Positions 50,172-59,107 of a DNA stretch of 64,000 nucleotides are shown here, piece by piece. The notes beneath the pieces were generated by a model. It was not told the DNA's origin. It did not search any database and worked only from the letters and a program-made list of their open reading frames with translations. This stretch comes from Variovorax sp. UMC13 (lineage in GTDB: Bacteria > Pseudomonadota > Gammaproteobacteria > Burkholderiales > Burkholderiaceae_C). The stretch lies in the NCBI RefSeq assembly GCF_014170375.1, contig NZ_LZZW01000003.1, positions 186,001 through 250,000 of the forward strand, read 5' to 3'. Both the position numbers and the translations under genes were made by a program. Each line of letters opens with the position of its first letter. Within the stretch, counting starts at the first letter, position 1.

Positions 50172-51271
50172 TCCCGCGCCTCGCCACGCAGGCCTGGCGC
50201 CTCGCGTCACTCTGCCTGCTGGCGCCCGCACTGGCGTGGGCACAGCCGGTGTTCCCGGGCGCATCGTGGTCCAAGCCGGACGCCCCAGCGCCGAGCGGCT
50301 GGTCGGCCGAGAAGCTCAAGCTCGCAGACGACTACGCCGATTCGCTGCGTTCCGACGCCTACCTGGTGATCCACCGCGGCGTGCTGGTGCACGCCTATGG
50401 CGACATCGCCAAGCCGATGAACCTCGCGTCGGTGCGCAAGAGCGTGCTGAGCGTGCTCTACGGGATGCAGGTGGACCGGGGCGCGATCGATCTCGACCAG
50501 AGCCTGGCTTCCCTGGAGATCACGGACAAGGGTGGGTTGTCGGAGGTGGAGCAGGCCGCGACCGTGCGGCAATTGCTGCAGGCGCGCTCGGGGGTCTACC
50601 ACGAGGCGGCCTACGAAACGCCGGAAGCGAAGAAGCGCCGGCCCGAGCGCGGCAGCCATGCGCCGGGCAGCTCCTGGTACTACAACAACTGGGACTTCAA
50701 CACGCTGGGCACGATCTTCCAGCGCCGCACCGGCCGCGATGTCTTCCAGGCCCTGAAGACCGATCTGGCGGAGCCGCTGCAGTTCGAGGATTTCCGCTAC
50801 CCGCAGGACACGAAGTTCGAACACGAGCGCAGCTCCGACCACCCGGCCTACCTGATGTTCCTGTCGGCGCGGGACCTGGCGCGCGTCGGCTTGCTGCTGA
50901 GCCGCGACGGGCTGTGGAACGGGCGTCAGCTCGTGTCGTCGGCCTGGCTGCGCGAGAGCATCCGCTCCTACAGCTCGATCTCGGGCGGGGGCGGCTACGG
51001 CTACATGTGGTGGGTGCCCGGCCAGGCGTTCCGCCCCTGGCGCCTCGCGGGCGCCCGGGAGCAGCTGGCGCTGGCGGACGGCAACGGCGGCCAGTTCATG
51101 CTGGTCGACCGGGCACGCGACATCGTGCTCGTGCACCGGGTCGACAACAGCCGGCTCTGGTACCGGCGCAATGCCGTGGACGTCGGTCAGTTCGCGGTGC
51201 TGGCCGAGCGCGTCCTGGCGGCAGCGCCCATGGTGGCGGGCGCGACCGATACGGGGGCGGCGGCCAAGTGA
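50162..51271 (+). CDS. Serine hydrolase of the beta-lactamase/class C family
   Basis: This 369-residue secreted protein begins with a signal peptide (SLCLLAPALAWAQ, cleavage near residue 24). It has a serine beta-lactamase-like fold: the nucleophile motif SVRK (in LASVRKSVLS) and Tyr-Asn-Asn (SWYYNNWDF). GGYGYMWWVPG and the late HRVDN segment fit the usual layout. It could be an esterase or a D-alanyl peptidase. A role in beta-lactam resistance is not supported. Its start overlaps the preceding CusF-like gene. Confidence 0.85.
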   Translation: MRLIPRLATQAWRLASLCLLAPALAWAQPVFPGASWSKPDAPAPSGWSAEKLKLADDYADSLRSDAYLVIHRGVLVHAYGDIAKPMNLASVRKSVLSVLYGMQVDRGAIDLDQSLASLEITDKGGLSEVEQAATVRQLLQARSGVYHEAAYETPEAKKRRPERGSHAPGSSWYYNNWDFNTLGTIFQRRTGRDVFQALKTDLAEPLQFEDFRYPQDTKFEHERSSDHPAYLMFLSARDLARVGLLLSRDGLWNGRQLVSSAWLRESIRSYSSISGGGGYGYMWWVPGQAFRPWRLAGAREQLALADGNGGQFMLVDRARDIVLVHRVDNSRLWYRRNAVDVGQFAVLAERVLAAAPMVAGATDTGAAAK

Positions 51272-51287
51272 AAGCGCAAGCGGACAG

Positions 51288-51394
51288 CCGGACGCAGAGG
51301 ACGCAGAGGTTTCGCAAAGGACGCGAAAGAAGACATTGAGATGATCGCCTCGTCTTTTCTGCGATCTCTGCGTTTCTTTGCGCCCTCTGCGTCC
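51288..51394. repeat. Long imperfect inverted repeat (ACGCAGAGG type)
   Basis: The left arm contains CGGACGCAGAGGACGCAGAG and GTTTCGCAAAGGACGC; the right arm contains CTTTGCGCCCTCTGCGTCCGG. Together they form a large imperfect hairpin of about 107 bases in the gap between convergent genes. Elements with GGACGCAGAGG units recur between genes in many Burkholderiales, as far as I recall. It may also end transcripts from both sides, although no T-run is seen. Confidence 0.7.
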
Positions 51395-51407
51395 GGTCAA
51401 GTCCGGG

Positions 51408-52304
51408 TCAGTCTTCCGTCTGCCCCAGCGAGGTCCTGAAGGCATTCAGGAAATCCTCGAAGCCCTGGAGCTGCCGCCCCTCGGCCGTCGAGATGGCCGA
51501 CACGGCCACGGGGATGCGCGGTGACACGTCCCTGAACACCAGTGCCTCGGGGTCCGCGAAGCGCGCGGTGAAGGAGTCGACGATGCAGGGGCCGAAGCCG
51601 TCGAGTGTCAGCAGCAGGGCCGACTGGTAGGTCTGGGCCGAGAGCCGGGTCTGGGTGAAGACCGCGCTCTCGCTCAGGTGGCCCAGCAGCACCTTGCCGA
51701 CGGGGTCGTCCTTGTCGATGCCGATGAAGTCGGTGGCGGCGATGTCGGCGATCGCGATGTCCGAGGTGTCCGCGCCGGTCGTGCCCGCTTGCTTCTGCTC
51801 CACCCACACCAGGTGCCCGACGCCCACCACCTCGGCGTCGACCGAGGGAAAGTCGAACTCGCCATAGGCGATGCCGAGGTCGCATTCCTGCAGCGCGACC
51901 GCGCGCAGGATGTCGTCCGAATGCAGGACCTTGATCGACACCGCGACCGCGGGGTGCCGGGCCTTGAACAGGCTCAGCGCCAGCGACAGGCACTTGGTGG
52001 ACAGCGAGGGCACGATGCCGACCCTGAACTGCGAGGCGCCGTCGGTCTTGAGCGACTGCGCCAGGCGCCGCAGTTCATCGACCTGCTCGAAGATCTTCTT
52101 CGACCGCGGGTACAGGTGGCGCGCCTCGGGCGTGGGCCGCAGCCCGTTCTTCTCGCGGAAGAACAGCGCATAGCCCAGCTGCTGCTCGGCGTGCTTGAGC
52201 GTCTGCGTGACCGCGGGCTGGGTCACGTTGAGTATCCGGGCCGCCGCGCTCACGCTGCCCGACAGCATGATGGCATTGAATACTTCGATGTGTTTGAGCT
52301 TCAT
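51408..52304 (-). CDS. LysR-type transcriptional regulator
   Basis: This 298-residue regulator has the LysR helix-turn-helix near its start (MLSGSVSAAARILNVTQPAVTQTLKHAEQQLG, core NVTQPAVTQTL) and a sensor domain with VGIVPSLSTKCLSLALSLF. It is divergent from the aldolase gene, with a palindromic LysR box in the 160-base gap, so it probably controls that operon and itself. The ligand is unknown; the neighbouring amino-acid-type binding protein and racemase point to an amino acid or related acid. Confidence 0.92.
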   Translation of the reverse strand: MKLKHIEVFNAIMLSGSVSAAARILNVTQPAVTQTLKHAEQQLGYALFFREKNGLRPTPEARHLYPRSKKIFEQVDELRRLAQSLKTDGASQFRVGIVPSLSTKCLSLALSLFKARHPAVAVSIKVLHSDDILRAVALQECDLGIAYGEFDFPSVDAEVVGVGHLVWVEQKQAGTTGADTSDIAIADIAATDFIGIDKDDPVGKVLLGHLSESAVFTQTRLSAQTYQSALLLTLDGFGPCIVDSFTARFADPEALVFRDVSPRIPVAVSAISTAEGRQLQGFEDFLNAFRTSLGQTED

Positions 52305-52312
52305 GGGGCCCC

Positions 52313-52327
52313 ATAAGAAAAGCTTAT
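52313..52327. promoter_or_regulatory. LysR-type operator box
   Basis: ATAAG-AAAAG-CTTAT is a perfect 15-base inverted repeat with the T-N11-A pattern of LysR boxes. It lies nine bases before the lysR-like start codon and 138 bases before the aldolase gene. A second inverted repeat, GTGTTT-N4-AAACAC, is at 52403-52418. Both may take part in regulation. Confidence 0.6.
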
Positions 52328-52464
52328 CGCGCTCGGTCGAATTCTAATTTGACGCCCCCGGTGGGGGCCTGCAGACTTCAGGTCCATGAAGGCATTCGGA
52401 TTGTGTTTGAAAAAACACGCATTCCGATCTGCCATTTCCACCTTGAAATCTCATTGAAGAATAC

Positions 52465-53253
52465 ATGGCGCATTCACTGGCGGGAAATCCGAATTCCCTG
52501 CACTCCATCGATCCGAAGATTTTCGACAATGCCGAGGTCCGACTGGCTCGGGTCGAATTGGCCGCCTGTTTCCGGATGGCGGCCCGGCTGGGCATGGAAG
52601 AAGGAATCTGCAATCACTTCTCGGCCGTGGTGCCCGGATCCGACGAGTATTTCCTGGTCAATCCTTTTGGCCTGGCGTTCGATGAAATAAAGGCGTCGGA
52701 TCTTATCATTTGCGACTTCGACGGCAACGTGGTCCAGGGCGACCGCGCGCCGGAAATCACGGCCTATTACATCCACGCCCGGGTGCACAAGAACCTGCCG
52801 CGCGCCCGGGTCGCCTTCCACACGCACATGCCCTATGCGACCAGCCTGGCGATGGTCGAGGGGCCGCCGCTGCAGTGGGCCGGTCAGACTTCGCTGAAGT
52901 TCTACGGGCGCACGGCAGTGGACGATTTCAACGGGCTGGCGCTCGACGCGCTCGAGGGCGACCGCATCGCGCGGGCGATCGGCGACGCCGACGTGGTGTT
53001 CATGCGCAACCACGGCGTGATGGTGGTCGGCGCGACGATCGCGAACGCGTGGAACGACCTGTACTACCTGGAGCGCGCCTGCGAGGTCCAGGTGCTGGCC
53101 GAATCGACCGGCCGCCAACTCAACCGCATTGCGCCCGAACTGGCCCAGGCCACCTACGCGCAGATGCGCTCGGGCGGCAGCGAAAGCGCCATCCAGCACC
53201 TGGAAAGCGTCAAGAGACGGCTGCTCCGGACCGACCCCGACTACCCCCTTTGA
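52465..53253 (+). CDS. Class II aldolase/adducin family protein
   Basis: This 262-residue protein has the zinc-dependent class II aldolase (AraD/FucA-like) fold. The metal histidines are expected in AFHTHMPYA and MRNHGVMVVG, and the catalytic acid region is LGMEEGICNHFSA. Members include fuculose-phosphate aldolase, adducin-like proteins and decarboxylases. Its neighbours are a binding protein and an Asp/Glu racemase-like enzyme, so a sugar-phosphate substrate is not certain. The 5' end is less GC-rich than the rest. The next gene starts 24 bases later. Confidence 0.9.
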   Translation: MAHSLAGNPNSLHSIDPKIFDNAEVRLARVELAACFRMAARLGMEEGICNHFSAVVPGSDEYFLVNPFGLAFDEIKASDLIICDFDGNVVQGDRAPEITAYYIHARVHKNLPRARVAFHTHMPYATSLAMVEGPPLQWAGQTSLKFYGRTAVDDFNGLALDALEGDRIARAIGDADVVFMRNHGVMVVGATIANAWNDLYYLERACEVQVLAESTGRQLNRIAPELAQATYAQMRSGGSESAIQHLESVKRRLLRTDPDYPL

Positions 53254-53277
53254 ATTGCAGAAATCGCGAGATTGAAA

Positions 53278-54183
53278 ATGAAATTGAACATGCTTCCGCT
53301 AGCCATTGCGGCACTGGCTCTTTCCTCCGTGGCGGCGAATTCGGCGGAACTCACGGGGCGCCTCAAGACCATCCAGGACCGGAATTTCATCACCGTGGCC
53401 TACCGTGAATCGTCGGTGCCTTTTTCCTACCTTGGCAGCAAGGGTGAACCCATTGGCTATGGCCAGGAAATCTGCGGCAGGATCGTCGATGAAATAAAGA
53501 AGGTGGTCGGCCGGCCGAATCTGGAAATCCGGCGTCAGGCCGTGACCTCGCAGAATCGAATTCCGTTGATGCAGAACGGCACCATCGATCTCGAATGCGG
53601 CTCGACCGTCAACAATCCCGAGCGCCAGGCGCTGGTGAGTTTCAGCACCACCTATTTCGTGGTCGGCGCCAAATTCGTGGCATTGAAATCGAGCAACCTG
53701 CACACGCTCAAGGACCTCAAGGGCAAGACCGTCGTGGCGACCACGGGCTCGAACACCGTGCCGCGCATCCGCCGCATCGACCGGGCCGAGAACCTGGACC
53801 TGAACCTGATCCAGGCCAAGGACTTCTCCGACAGCATGCTGACCTTCACCTCGGGCCGGGCCGAAGCCTTCTTCGAGGACGACATCAACCTGATCGGCCA
53901 GATCGCGTTCACGCTCAACCCCGCCGACTACACGCTGAGCACCGACACGCTGAGCAAGGACCCCTACGCGATCATGCTGCCGCGCGGCGAGGCCGAGTTC
54001 AAGGCCATCGCCGACAAGACGATCGAGAAGCTCTACGCCAGCGGCGAGATCAAGGCGCTCTATGCCAAGTGGTTCCAGTCGCCCATTCCGCCGCGCGGCG
54101 TGAACCTGAACTTCCCGATGAGCGAGGCGCTGCTGAAGGTGATCGCCAAGCCCACGGACTCGCCCAACCCCGCGGACTACTGA
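53278..54183 (+). CDS. Orphan ABC-type amino-acid-binding protein (GltI-like)
   Basis: This 301-residue periplasmic protein has a signal peptide (about residues 1-22, ending AANSAE) and the family 3 solute-binding fold of glutamate/aspartate receptors. FITVAYRESSVPFSYLGSKG, QNGTIDLECGSTVNN, GKTVVATTGSNT and SGRAEAFFEDD (with the ligand contacts in each) are typical. ATG 53278 has GCGAG seven bases upstream, better than the TTG two codons earlier. No permease or ATPase gene is adjacent, so it must work with a transporter elsewhere. It has no frame problem. Confidence 0.9.
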   Translation: MKLNMLPLAIAALALSSVAANSAELTGRLKTIQDRNFITVAYRESSVPFSYLGSKGEPIGYGQEICGRIVDEIKKVVGRPNLEIRRQAVTSQNRIPLMQNGTIDLECGSTVNNPERQALVSFSTTYFVVGAKFVALKSSNLHTLKDLKGKTVVATTGSNTVPRIRRIDRAENLDLNLIQAKDFSDSMLTFTSGRAEAFFEDDINLIGQIAFTLNPADYTLSTDTLSKDPYAIMLPRGEAEFKAIADKTIEKLYASGEIKALYAKWFQSPIPPRGVNLNFPMSEALLKVIAKPTDSPNPADY

Positions 54184-54203
54184 GCCCGCCAAAGGTGGCA
54201 TCG

Positions 54204-54938
54204 ATGCAGATGAACAGCCGCAAGGTCGGCATCCTGGGCGGCATGGGCCCGGCCGCCGGCGCCGACTTCATCCGCCTGTTCGTCGCGGCCTGCAAGCGCG
54301 AACTGCAGGCCGGCGGCAGCGCGGTGTTCGACCAGGCCTTTCCCGAGCACTGGCTGGTGCAGCTGCCGGTGCCGGACCGCACCGAAGCTCTGCTCGACGA
54401 CGGCCCGTCGCCGCTGGCGGGCATGCTGCGCGGCATCGAAGGGCTGGCGCGGCACGAGGTGGTGAGCGTGGCGATCGCCTGCAACACGGCCCATGCCTGG
54501 CATCCGCAGCTGCAGGCGGCCTGCCCAGAGGTCGAACTGCTGCACATCGTGCACGAGACGGTGCGGTCGCTGGCCGACGACGGCGTGGCATCGGTCGGCC
54601 TGCTGGCCACGCTGGGCACCTACAGGCTGGGGCTGTACCAGCAGGCGCTGCAGGCGCGAGGCATCGTGTGCCACCTGCCTTCGGAGGCGGAACGCGCGCA
54701 GCTGATGCGCGGCATCGTCGAGGGCGTGAAGGCCGGCGACATGGCGCTGGCGAGCACGCTGTTCGCCGAGGTCGCGGCCCGGATGGTCGAGCGCCATGGC
54801 TGCCGGCATCTGGTGCTGGCCTGCACCGAGATCCCGCTGGCGCTCACCGCGCTGGATGCACACCCGGGCGTGCGGCTGGTGGACCCGGCCCAGGTGCTCG
54901 CGCAGGCCCTGGCGCAGCGCGCCTACGCGGCGGCCTGA
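54204..54938 (+). CDS. Aspartate/glutamate racemase family protein
   Basis: This 244-residue protein has the Asp/Glu racemase fold. GILGGMGPAAGADF is the N-terminal signature. Catalytic cysteines are in SVAIACNTAHAWH and LVLACTEIPLAL. In true racemases these two cysteines act as acid and base; related decarboxylases and isomerases use only one. AAAGGTGG lies five bases before the ATG. Its place behind an amino-acid-binding protein suggests D/L interconversion of an acidic amino acid, or a related acid. The substrate is inferred. Confidence 0.88.
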   Translation: MQMNSRKVGILGGMGPAAGADFIRLFVAACKRELQAGGSAVFDQAFPEHWLVQLPVPDRTEALLDDGPSPLAGMLRGIEGLARHEVVSVAIACNTAHAWHPQLQAACPEVELLHIVHETVRSLADDGVASVGLLATLGTYRLGLYQQALQARGIVCHLPSEAERAQLMRGIVEGVKAGDMALASTLFAEVAARMVERHGCRHLVLACTEIPLALTALDAHPGVRLVDPAQVLAQALAQRAYAAA

Positions 54939-55111
54939 ACGCGCGTTTTTTCGCAGTATCCTTCCCCGGCCGAACGTGCCCCCCGCCGGCCTTCCGATGC
55001 GAGGCTTCGGAGGGGGCGGCCCCTTTGCCGCGCTTCGGCATCCTCACGGGCGGCGGCTGTTTTCACGGCCGCGCCCGGTCCTCCGCGTCCTGCTGTTCCG
55101 AGCGTCAAAAA

Positions 55112-56170
55112 ATGCGAATGCCGCTGCAATACCGTCGCATGCTGAGCCTGGCTGGCATGGTGCTCGTCATGGCCGCGATCTTCGTGGCCGACACGCTCAC
55201 CGAGTACGCGGTGGCGGTGGCGGTCTTCTATTCGGTGGTGATCCTGGCGGCGGTGAGCCTGCTCACGGCGCGCGCGGCGATCGCGCTGGCCTGCGTCTGC
55301 ATCGCGCTCACGGTGGTGAGCTTCTACCTGACGCCCGCCGGCCTCTACAAGGTCGGCCTGATCAACTCCGGCATCAGCATCGTCGCCATCTCGATCACGA
55401 CCTGGCTCGCGCTCAAGACCGAGGCCGCGCAGGCCGCGGCGCACGATGCGCAGGCCCGGCTGCTGCGCATCGCGCGCGTCACGAGCCTGGGCGGGCTGAC
55501 GGCCTCGATCGCCCACGAGGTCAACCAGCCGCTGGCCGCCATCGTCACCAGCGGCAACGCCGGCCAGCGCTGGCTGGCGCAGGACCCGCCCAACGTGGAG
55601 AAGGCGCTGCAGGCCCTCGACCGGATCCTGAGCGATGCCCACCGCGCGAGCGACATCATCGACCGCGTGCGCAGCCTGACCAAGGGCGAGAAGCCGCGCA
55701 AGAGCGCCTTCGACCTGCCGCAGGCCGTGCGCGAGATCGTTTCGCTGTCGCGCGGGGAGATCGAGCGGCACGGCATCGCGCTGGAAGCCCACATCGACGA
55801 CATGCTGCCTGCGGTGCTGGCGGACCGGGTGCAGATTCAGCAGGTGATCGGCAACATGCTGTTGAACGCCATCGAGGCGGTGGCGTCGGGCCCGGCCCAT
55901 CGCAAGAACATCCGGATCTCGACCTCGCTCACGGATGGCGGCGGCGTGCTCTTCTGCATCGAGGACGCGGGCTGCGGCCTGAGCCCCGAGGCGCTCGACC
56001 ATCTGTTCGACGCCTTCTGGACCACCAAGGAAGGCGGCATCGGGCTCGGCCTGAGCATCAGCCGGACCATCGTCGAAGCCAACGGCGGGAAGATCTGGGC
56101 CGAGCCGAACGCGAGCGGCGGCGCGACCTTCCGCTTCAGTGTGCCCATCGCCAAAGGGAAGACCACATGA
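55112..56170 (+). CDS. Membrane sensor histidine kinase
   Basis: This 352-residue kinase has four transmembrane helices (about 10-27, 31-50, 55-74 and 85-101) without a large extracytoplasmic domain, then the dimerisation/phosphorylation domain with His135 in SIAHEVNQPLAA and an ATPase domain with NMLLNAIEA, EDAGCGLSPEALD and GIGLGLSIS. The VNQPLAA motif is common among kinases paired with FixJ-type regulators. The signal is probably membrane-related or a small molecule. The start is the ATG at 55112; the next ATG, two codons on, is possible. It overlaps the regulator start by four bases. Confidence 0.92.
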   Translation: MRMPLQYRRMLSLAGMVLVMAAIFVADTLTEYAVAVAVFYSVVILAAVSLLTARAAIALACVCIALTVVSFYLTPAGLYKVGLINSGISIVAISITTWLALKTEAAQAAAHDAQARLLRIARVTSLGGLTASIAHEVNQPLAAIVTSGNAGQRWLAQDPPNVEKALQALDRILSDAHRASDIIDRVRSLTKGEKPRKSAFDLPQAVREIVSLSRGEIERHGIALEAHIDDMLPAVLADRVQIQQVIGNMLLNAIEAVASGPAHRKNIRISTSLTDGGGVLFCIEDAGCGLSPEALDHLFDAFWTTKEGGIGLGLSISRTIVEANGGKIWAEPNASGGATFRFSVPIAKGKTT

Positions 56171-56808
56171 ACAAGGAAATGGAAGCGTCGTCGGTGGACC
56201 GCTCGACGCCGCCCATCGTCTACGTGATCGACGACGACCATTCGGTGCGCGCCGCGCTCGACGACCTGTTCGCCTCGGTCGGGCTGCAGGTCCGCTCCTT
56301 CGGCTCGGCCCGCGAGTTTCTCGCGCATCCGCCGGACGATGCGCCCGGCTGCCTGGTGCTCGACATCCGCATGCCGGGCCAGAGCGGGCTGGACTTCCAT
56401 CGCCAGATGGGCGACCTGGGCATCCGGCTGCCCACCGTCTTCATCACCGGCCACGGCGACATCGCGATGAGCGTGGAAGCGATGAAGAACGGCGCCATCG
56501 AGTTCCTGACCAAGCCCTTCCGCGACCAGGACCTGCTCGACGCGATCCAGCACGGCATCGAGAAGGACCGGGCGCGGCGCGCGAGCGAGGCGGTGGTGTC
56601 CGAACTCAAGCTGCGCTGGGCCTCGCTGAGCGCGGGCGAGCAGGAGGTCACGCGGCTGGTCATCCAGGGCCTGCTTAACAAGCAGATCGCGGCCAGCCTC
56701 AACCTCAGCGAGATCACGGTGAAAGTGCGGCGCGGCCAGGCGATGCGCAAGATGCAGGCCGCCTCGCTGATCGAGCTGGTGCGGCTGATCGAGAAGGCCG
56801 GGGTGTAG
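56167..56808 (+). CDS. FixJ/NarL-type response regulator
   Basis: This 213-residue protein has a receiver domain with the phosphoacceptor Asp66 (LVLDIRMP), the acidic pair in VIDDDHS and the Lys in LTKPF. A LuxR-type helix-turn-helix follows in its C-terminal part (LSAGEQEVTRLVIQGLLNKQIAASLNLSEITVKVRRG, core NKQIAASLNLSEITVK). It pairs with the histidine kinase whose stop it overlaps. Likely targets include the upstream aldolase/racemase genes or others not in the window; this cannot be told from sequence. Confidence 0.93.
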   Translation: MNKEMEASSVDRSTPPIVYVIDDDHSVRAALDDLFASVGLQVRSFGSAREFLAHPPDDAPGCLVLDIRMPGQSGLDFHRQMGDLGIRLPTVFITGHGDIAMSVEAMKNGAIEFLTKPFRDQDLLDAIQHGIEKDRARRASEAVVSELKLRWASLSAGEQEVTRLVIQGLLNKQIAASLNLSEITVKVRRGQAMRKMQAASLIELVRLIEKAGV

Positions 56809-56829
56809 TCCCCCGGCCCGCGTCGCCGG

Positions 56830-58995
56830 TCAGTAGCCGTTGGCCGCGCCCGAGCGCCGATTGTCGGCCGCGCCGGTGTAGACCGGGCGCCCCTGGGCAT
56901 CGCGCGTCACGGCGATGCCGCTGATGCCGCTCTTCAGGCCGGTGACCTGCAAGGTGCTCGTGGTGTAGCCGAAGCTGCTGCGCAGGTCCGCTGCCAGCGG
57001 CGCCAGCGCCGAGCCGCTCTCGATCTCGGCGACGCCGTTCTGGCCGGTGAAGTTGGGCGCGTTGACGGCGGCCTGGATGTCCATCCCGCCGACCACATGG
57101 CCCATGAAGGTCTTCACGATGTAGTCGGGGATCGGGCCGCCACCCGCGGAGCCCCAGACCAGGCGCAGGTTGCCCGCGGCATCGAAGGCGATGGCCGGTG
57201 CGATCGAGCTGCGCGGCCGCTTGTAGGCCTCGTAGCCGTTCACGTCCGAGCCCGGCGTGCTGGCCGAGAAGTTCGACATCACGTTGTTCATCATCATGCC
57301 CGCGGCTTCCAGGTGCGCGCCCCAGTGCGTGTTGATGGTGGTGGTCATCGACAGCGCATTGCCGTAGGCGTCGACGATCGCGACGTTGCTGGTGGTGTTC
57401 CAGTCTTCCTCGTGGCGCGGCGTGCCGGCCTTGGCCAGCAGCGTGCGCCCGCGCTTCGACAGCAGCGACGCCATCGTGTCGTAGCCTGCCGGGTCGGTGG
57501 CCGCGAAGGCGCCGACGTTGCCCACCGGCACCGTGCCCAGGGCCGTGCCGTCGATCAGGCCGGCGCGCAGGTCGAGCGCGGCATCGGACAGCAGCGTGGC
57601 CACGCGCGCGTTGACGTTCGAGTAGGCCGGGTCGCCGAGCACCGTGCGGCGGTCAATGTTGGCCAGCCGGCTGGCCTCGGCCGCGGTGTAGACGAAGCGC
57701 GGCGAGTTGAAGGCCTCGTCCTGGATCTTCTTGCGCTCCAGCAGGCCCAGCGAGTAGAGCGTGACGAAGCCGCCGAAGGAGGGCGCGGGCTGGGTGTAGA
57801 TCGTGGTGCCGAAGCGCGTGCCGACCAGCGGCTTGCGCTCTACCGCGTGGTAGCTGGCGAAGTCGGCGGCGCTCATCAGGCTCGGGATCGAGGCGATGGT
57901 GCTGGCCACGCTGGGCTTGGCCGCGGTGCCGGCCACGGGCAGGATCGACGCGCAGGGCAGGCTGCCGGTGGTGGTGCGCTGCACGATGGCCTGCACCGTC
58001 GGCTGGGCCGGGTCGTAGAAGGCCGCGGCGCCGCCGTCGCGCACGCGCTTCATGGTGGCGGCCAGTTCGTTGTTGGTGATCAGCGTGCCGATGGGCAACG
58101 GGCGCTGGCCGCTGCCGTCGCCCGGGTCGCAGTAGCGCTTCTGGATGTCGGGGTATCTGCAGCGCGCCGCACCCTTGGCGGTGCCGGCCGAATTGACCCA
58201 GGCGGCCACGCCGGTGCCCGCGTCGACCGGGTTGCCGTCGTCGTCGAACTCCGCGCTGTCGGCATAGAGCGTGGAGTACATGTACTTCGTCATCGGGAAG
58301 CCGTGCTCGGCCAGCGCGATGGCGTCGTCCCACAGCGTGTTCCAGGGCGCCTTGCCGTAGGCCTGGTGCACCAGGTCGAGCACCGCCACCGTGCCCGGAA
58401 TGCCTACCGCGCGGGCCGAGATGTTGGTGTTGCCCTGCTGCGAGGAGATCGACGCGCCGGCGTTGAGGCCCGACTTGCAGGTGTTGAAGGGCGCGAGGTT
58501 CGACGCGTCCTGCGCGACCGCCTGGTAGACCGTGGTCGCGCCGCCGGTGGTGCCGGGCGCGGCCGAGAAGCCGTCGAAGGTGCGGACCTTGCGGCTGGCC
58601 GCGTCGTAGTAGGTGATCACGGTGCCGCCGCCGAGGCCGGAGGCGAAGGGTTCGGCCGTACCCAGCACGGCCTGCACCGCGATGGCGGCGTCGATGGCGG
58701 TGCCGCCCGTGGCGAGCACCTTGCAGCCGGCCTTCGAGGCCTCGTAGTGCGCCGAGCTCACCATCAGGGTGGTGCCGGCGATGCCGGCGGTCTGGCCGTG
58801 CGGCGCGCCGGCCTGCTGGGTGCACAGCGCGGGGTCGAAGCGCACGCCGCTCGTGGGCTGCTCGGGCACGGTCGGTGCGACCGGGTCCACCGGGGCCGGA
58901 GAGGGCTGGATGGGATCGAAGGAACCGTGCGAACCGCCACCGCAGGCGGCCAGGGTCGCGGCCAGCGCGACGGGAAGAAGTCTCGAAAAGGGCAT
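56830..58995 (-). CDS. Gamma-glutamyltransferase, outer lipoprotein form
   Basis: This 721-residue enzyme is made as a lipoprotein (signal ending LAAC, Cys18, then GGGS) and would be cut to two subunits. The catalytic threonine is expected at Thr534 in NTTSNVAIVD, where other family members have TTHxS. SAHYEASKAGCKVLATGGTAIDAA and RPRSSIAPAIAF are typical. It is longer than E. coli Ggt (580). It hydrolyses or transfers gamma-glutamyl groups, for example from glutathione. No ribosome-binding site is seen; a terminator hairpin lies directly before the start. Confidence 0.9.
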   Translation of the reverse strand: MPFSRLLPVALAATLAACGGGSHGSFDPIQPSPAPVDPVAPTVPEQPTSGVRFDPALCTQQAGAPHGQTAGIAGTTLMVSSAHYEASKAGCKVLATGGTAIDAAIAVQAVLGTAEPFASGLGGGTVITYYDAASRKVRTFDGFSAAPGTTGGATTVYQAVAQDASNLAPFNTCKSGLNAGASISSQQGNTNISARAVGIPGTVAVLDLVHQAYGKAPWNTLWDDAIALAEHGFPMTKYMYSTLYADSAEFDDDGNPVDAGTGVAAWVNSAGTAKGAARCRYPDIQKRYCDPGDGSGQRPLPIGTLITNNELAATMKRVRDGGAAAFYDPAQPTVQAIVQRTTTGSLPCASILPVAGTAAKPSVASTIASIPSLMSAADFASYHAVERKPLVGTRFGTTIYTQPAPSFGGFVTLYSLGLLERKKIQDEAFNSPRFVYTAAEASRLANIDRRTVLGDPAYSNVNARVATLLSDAALDLRAGLIDGTALGTVPVGNVGAFAATDPAGYDTMASLLSKRGRTLLAKAGTPRHEEDWNTTSNVAIVDAYGNALSMTTTINTHWGAHLEAAGMMMNNVMSNFSASTPGSDVNGYEAYKRPRSSIAPAIAFDAAGNLRLVWGSAGGGPIPDYIVKTFMGHVVGGMDIQAAVNAPNFTGQNGVAEIESGSALAPLAADLRSSFGYTTSTLQVTGLKSGISGIAVTRDAQGRPVYTGAADNRRSGAANGY

Positions 58996-58998
58996 CGT

Positions 58999-59027
58999 GA
59001 AAAAAAGAAAAGCCGACCCATGTCGGC
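58999..59027 (-). terminator. Intrinsic terminator between gloA and the transferase gene
   Basis: On the minus strand GCCGAC-ATGG-GTCGGC (59027-59012) forms a six-base stem with a four-base loop, followed by UUUUCUUUUUUU. It would end the gloA transcript and lies four bases before the gamma-glutamyltransferase start codon. The promoter of that gene must therefore overlap it, or the gene is expressed by read-through. Confidence 0.8.
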
Positions 59028-59107
59028 GTTTCGATCATCACGCAAGTCGCGTGCCGGGCGCATCGGGATGCACCCTGGGCCGCGACCTCTTGCGCTCTCT
59101 TCCGGGC

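Noticed and set aside
52380..52520. Low-GC stretch as sign of recent transfer
   Set aside because: The dip is short and covers a promoter and the first codons of a gene. The rest of the gene matches its neighbours.
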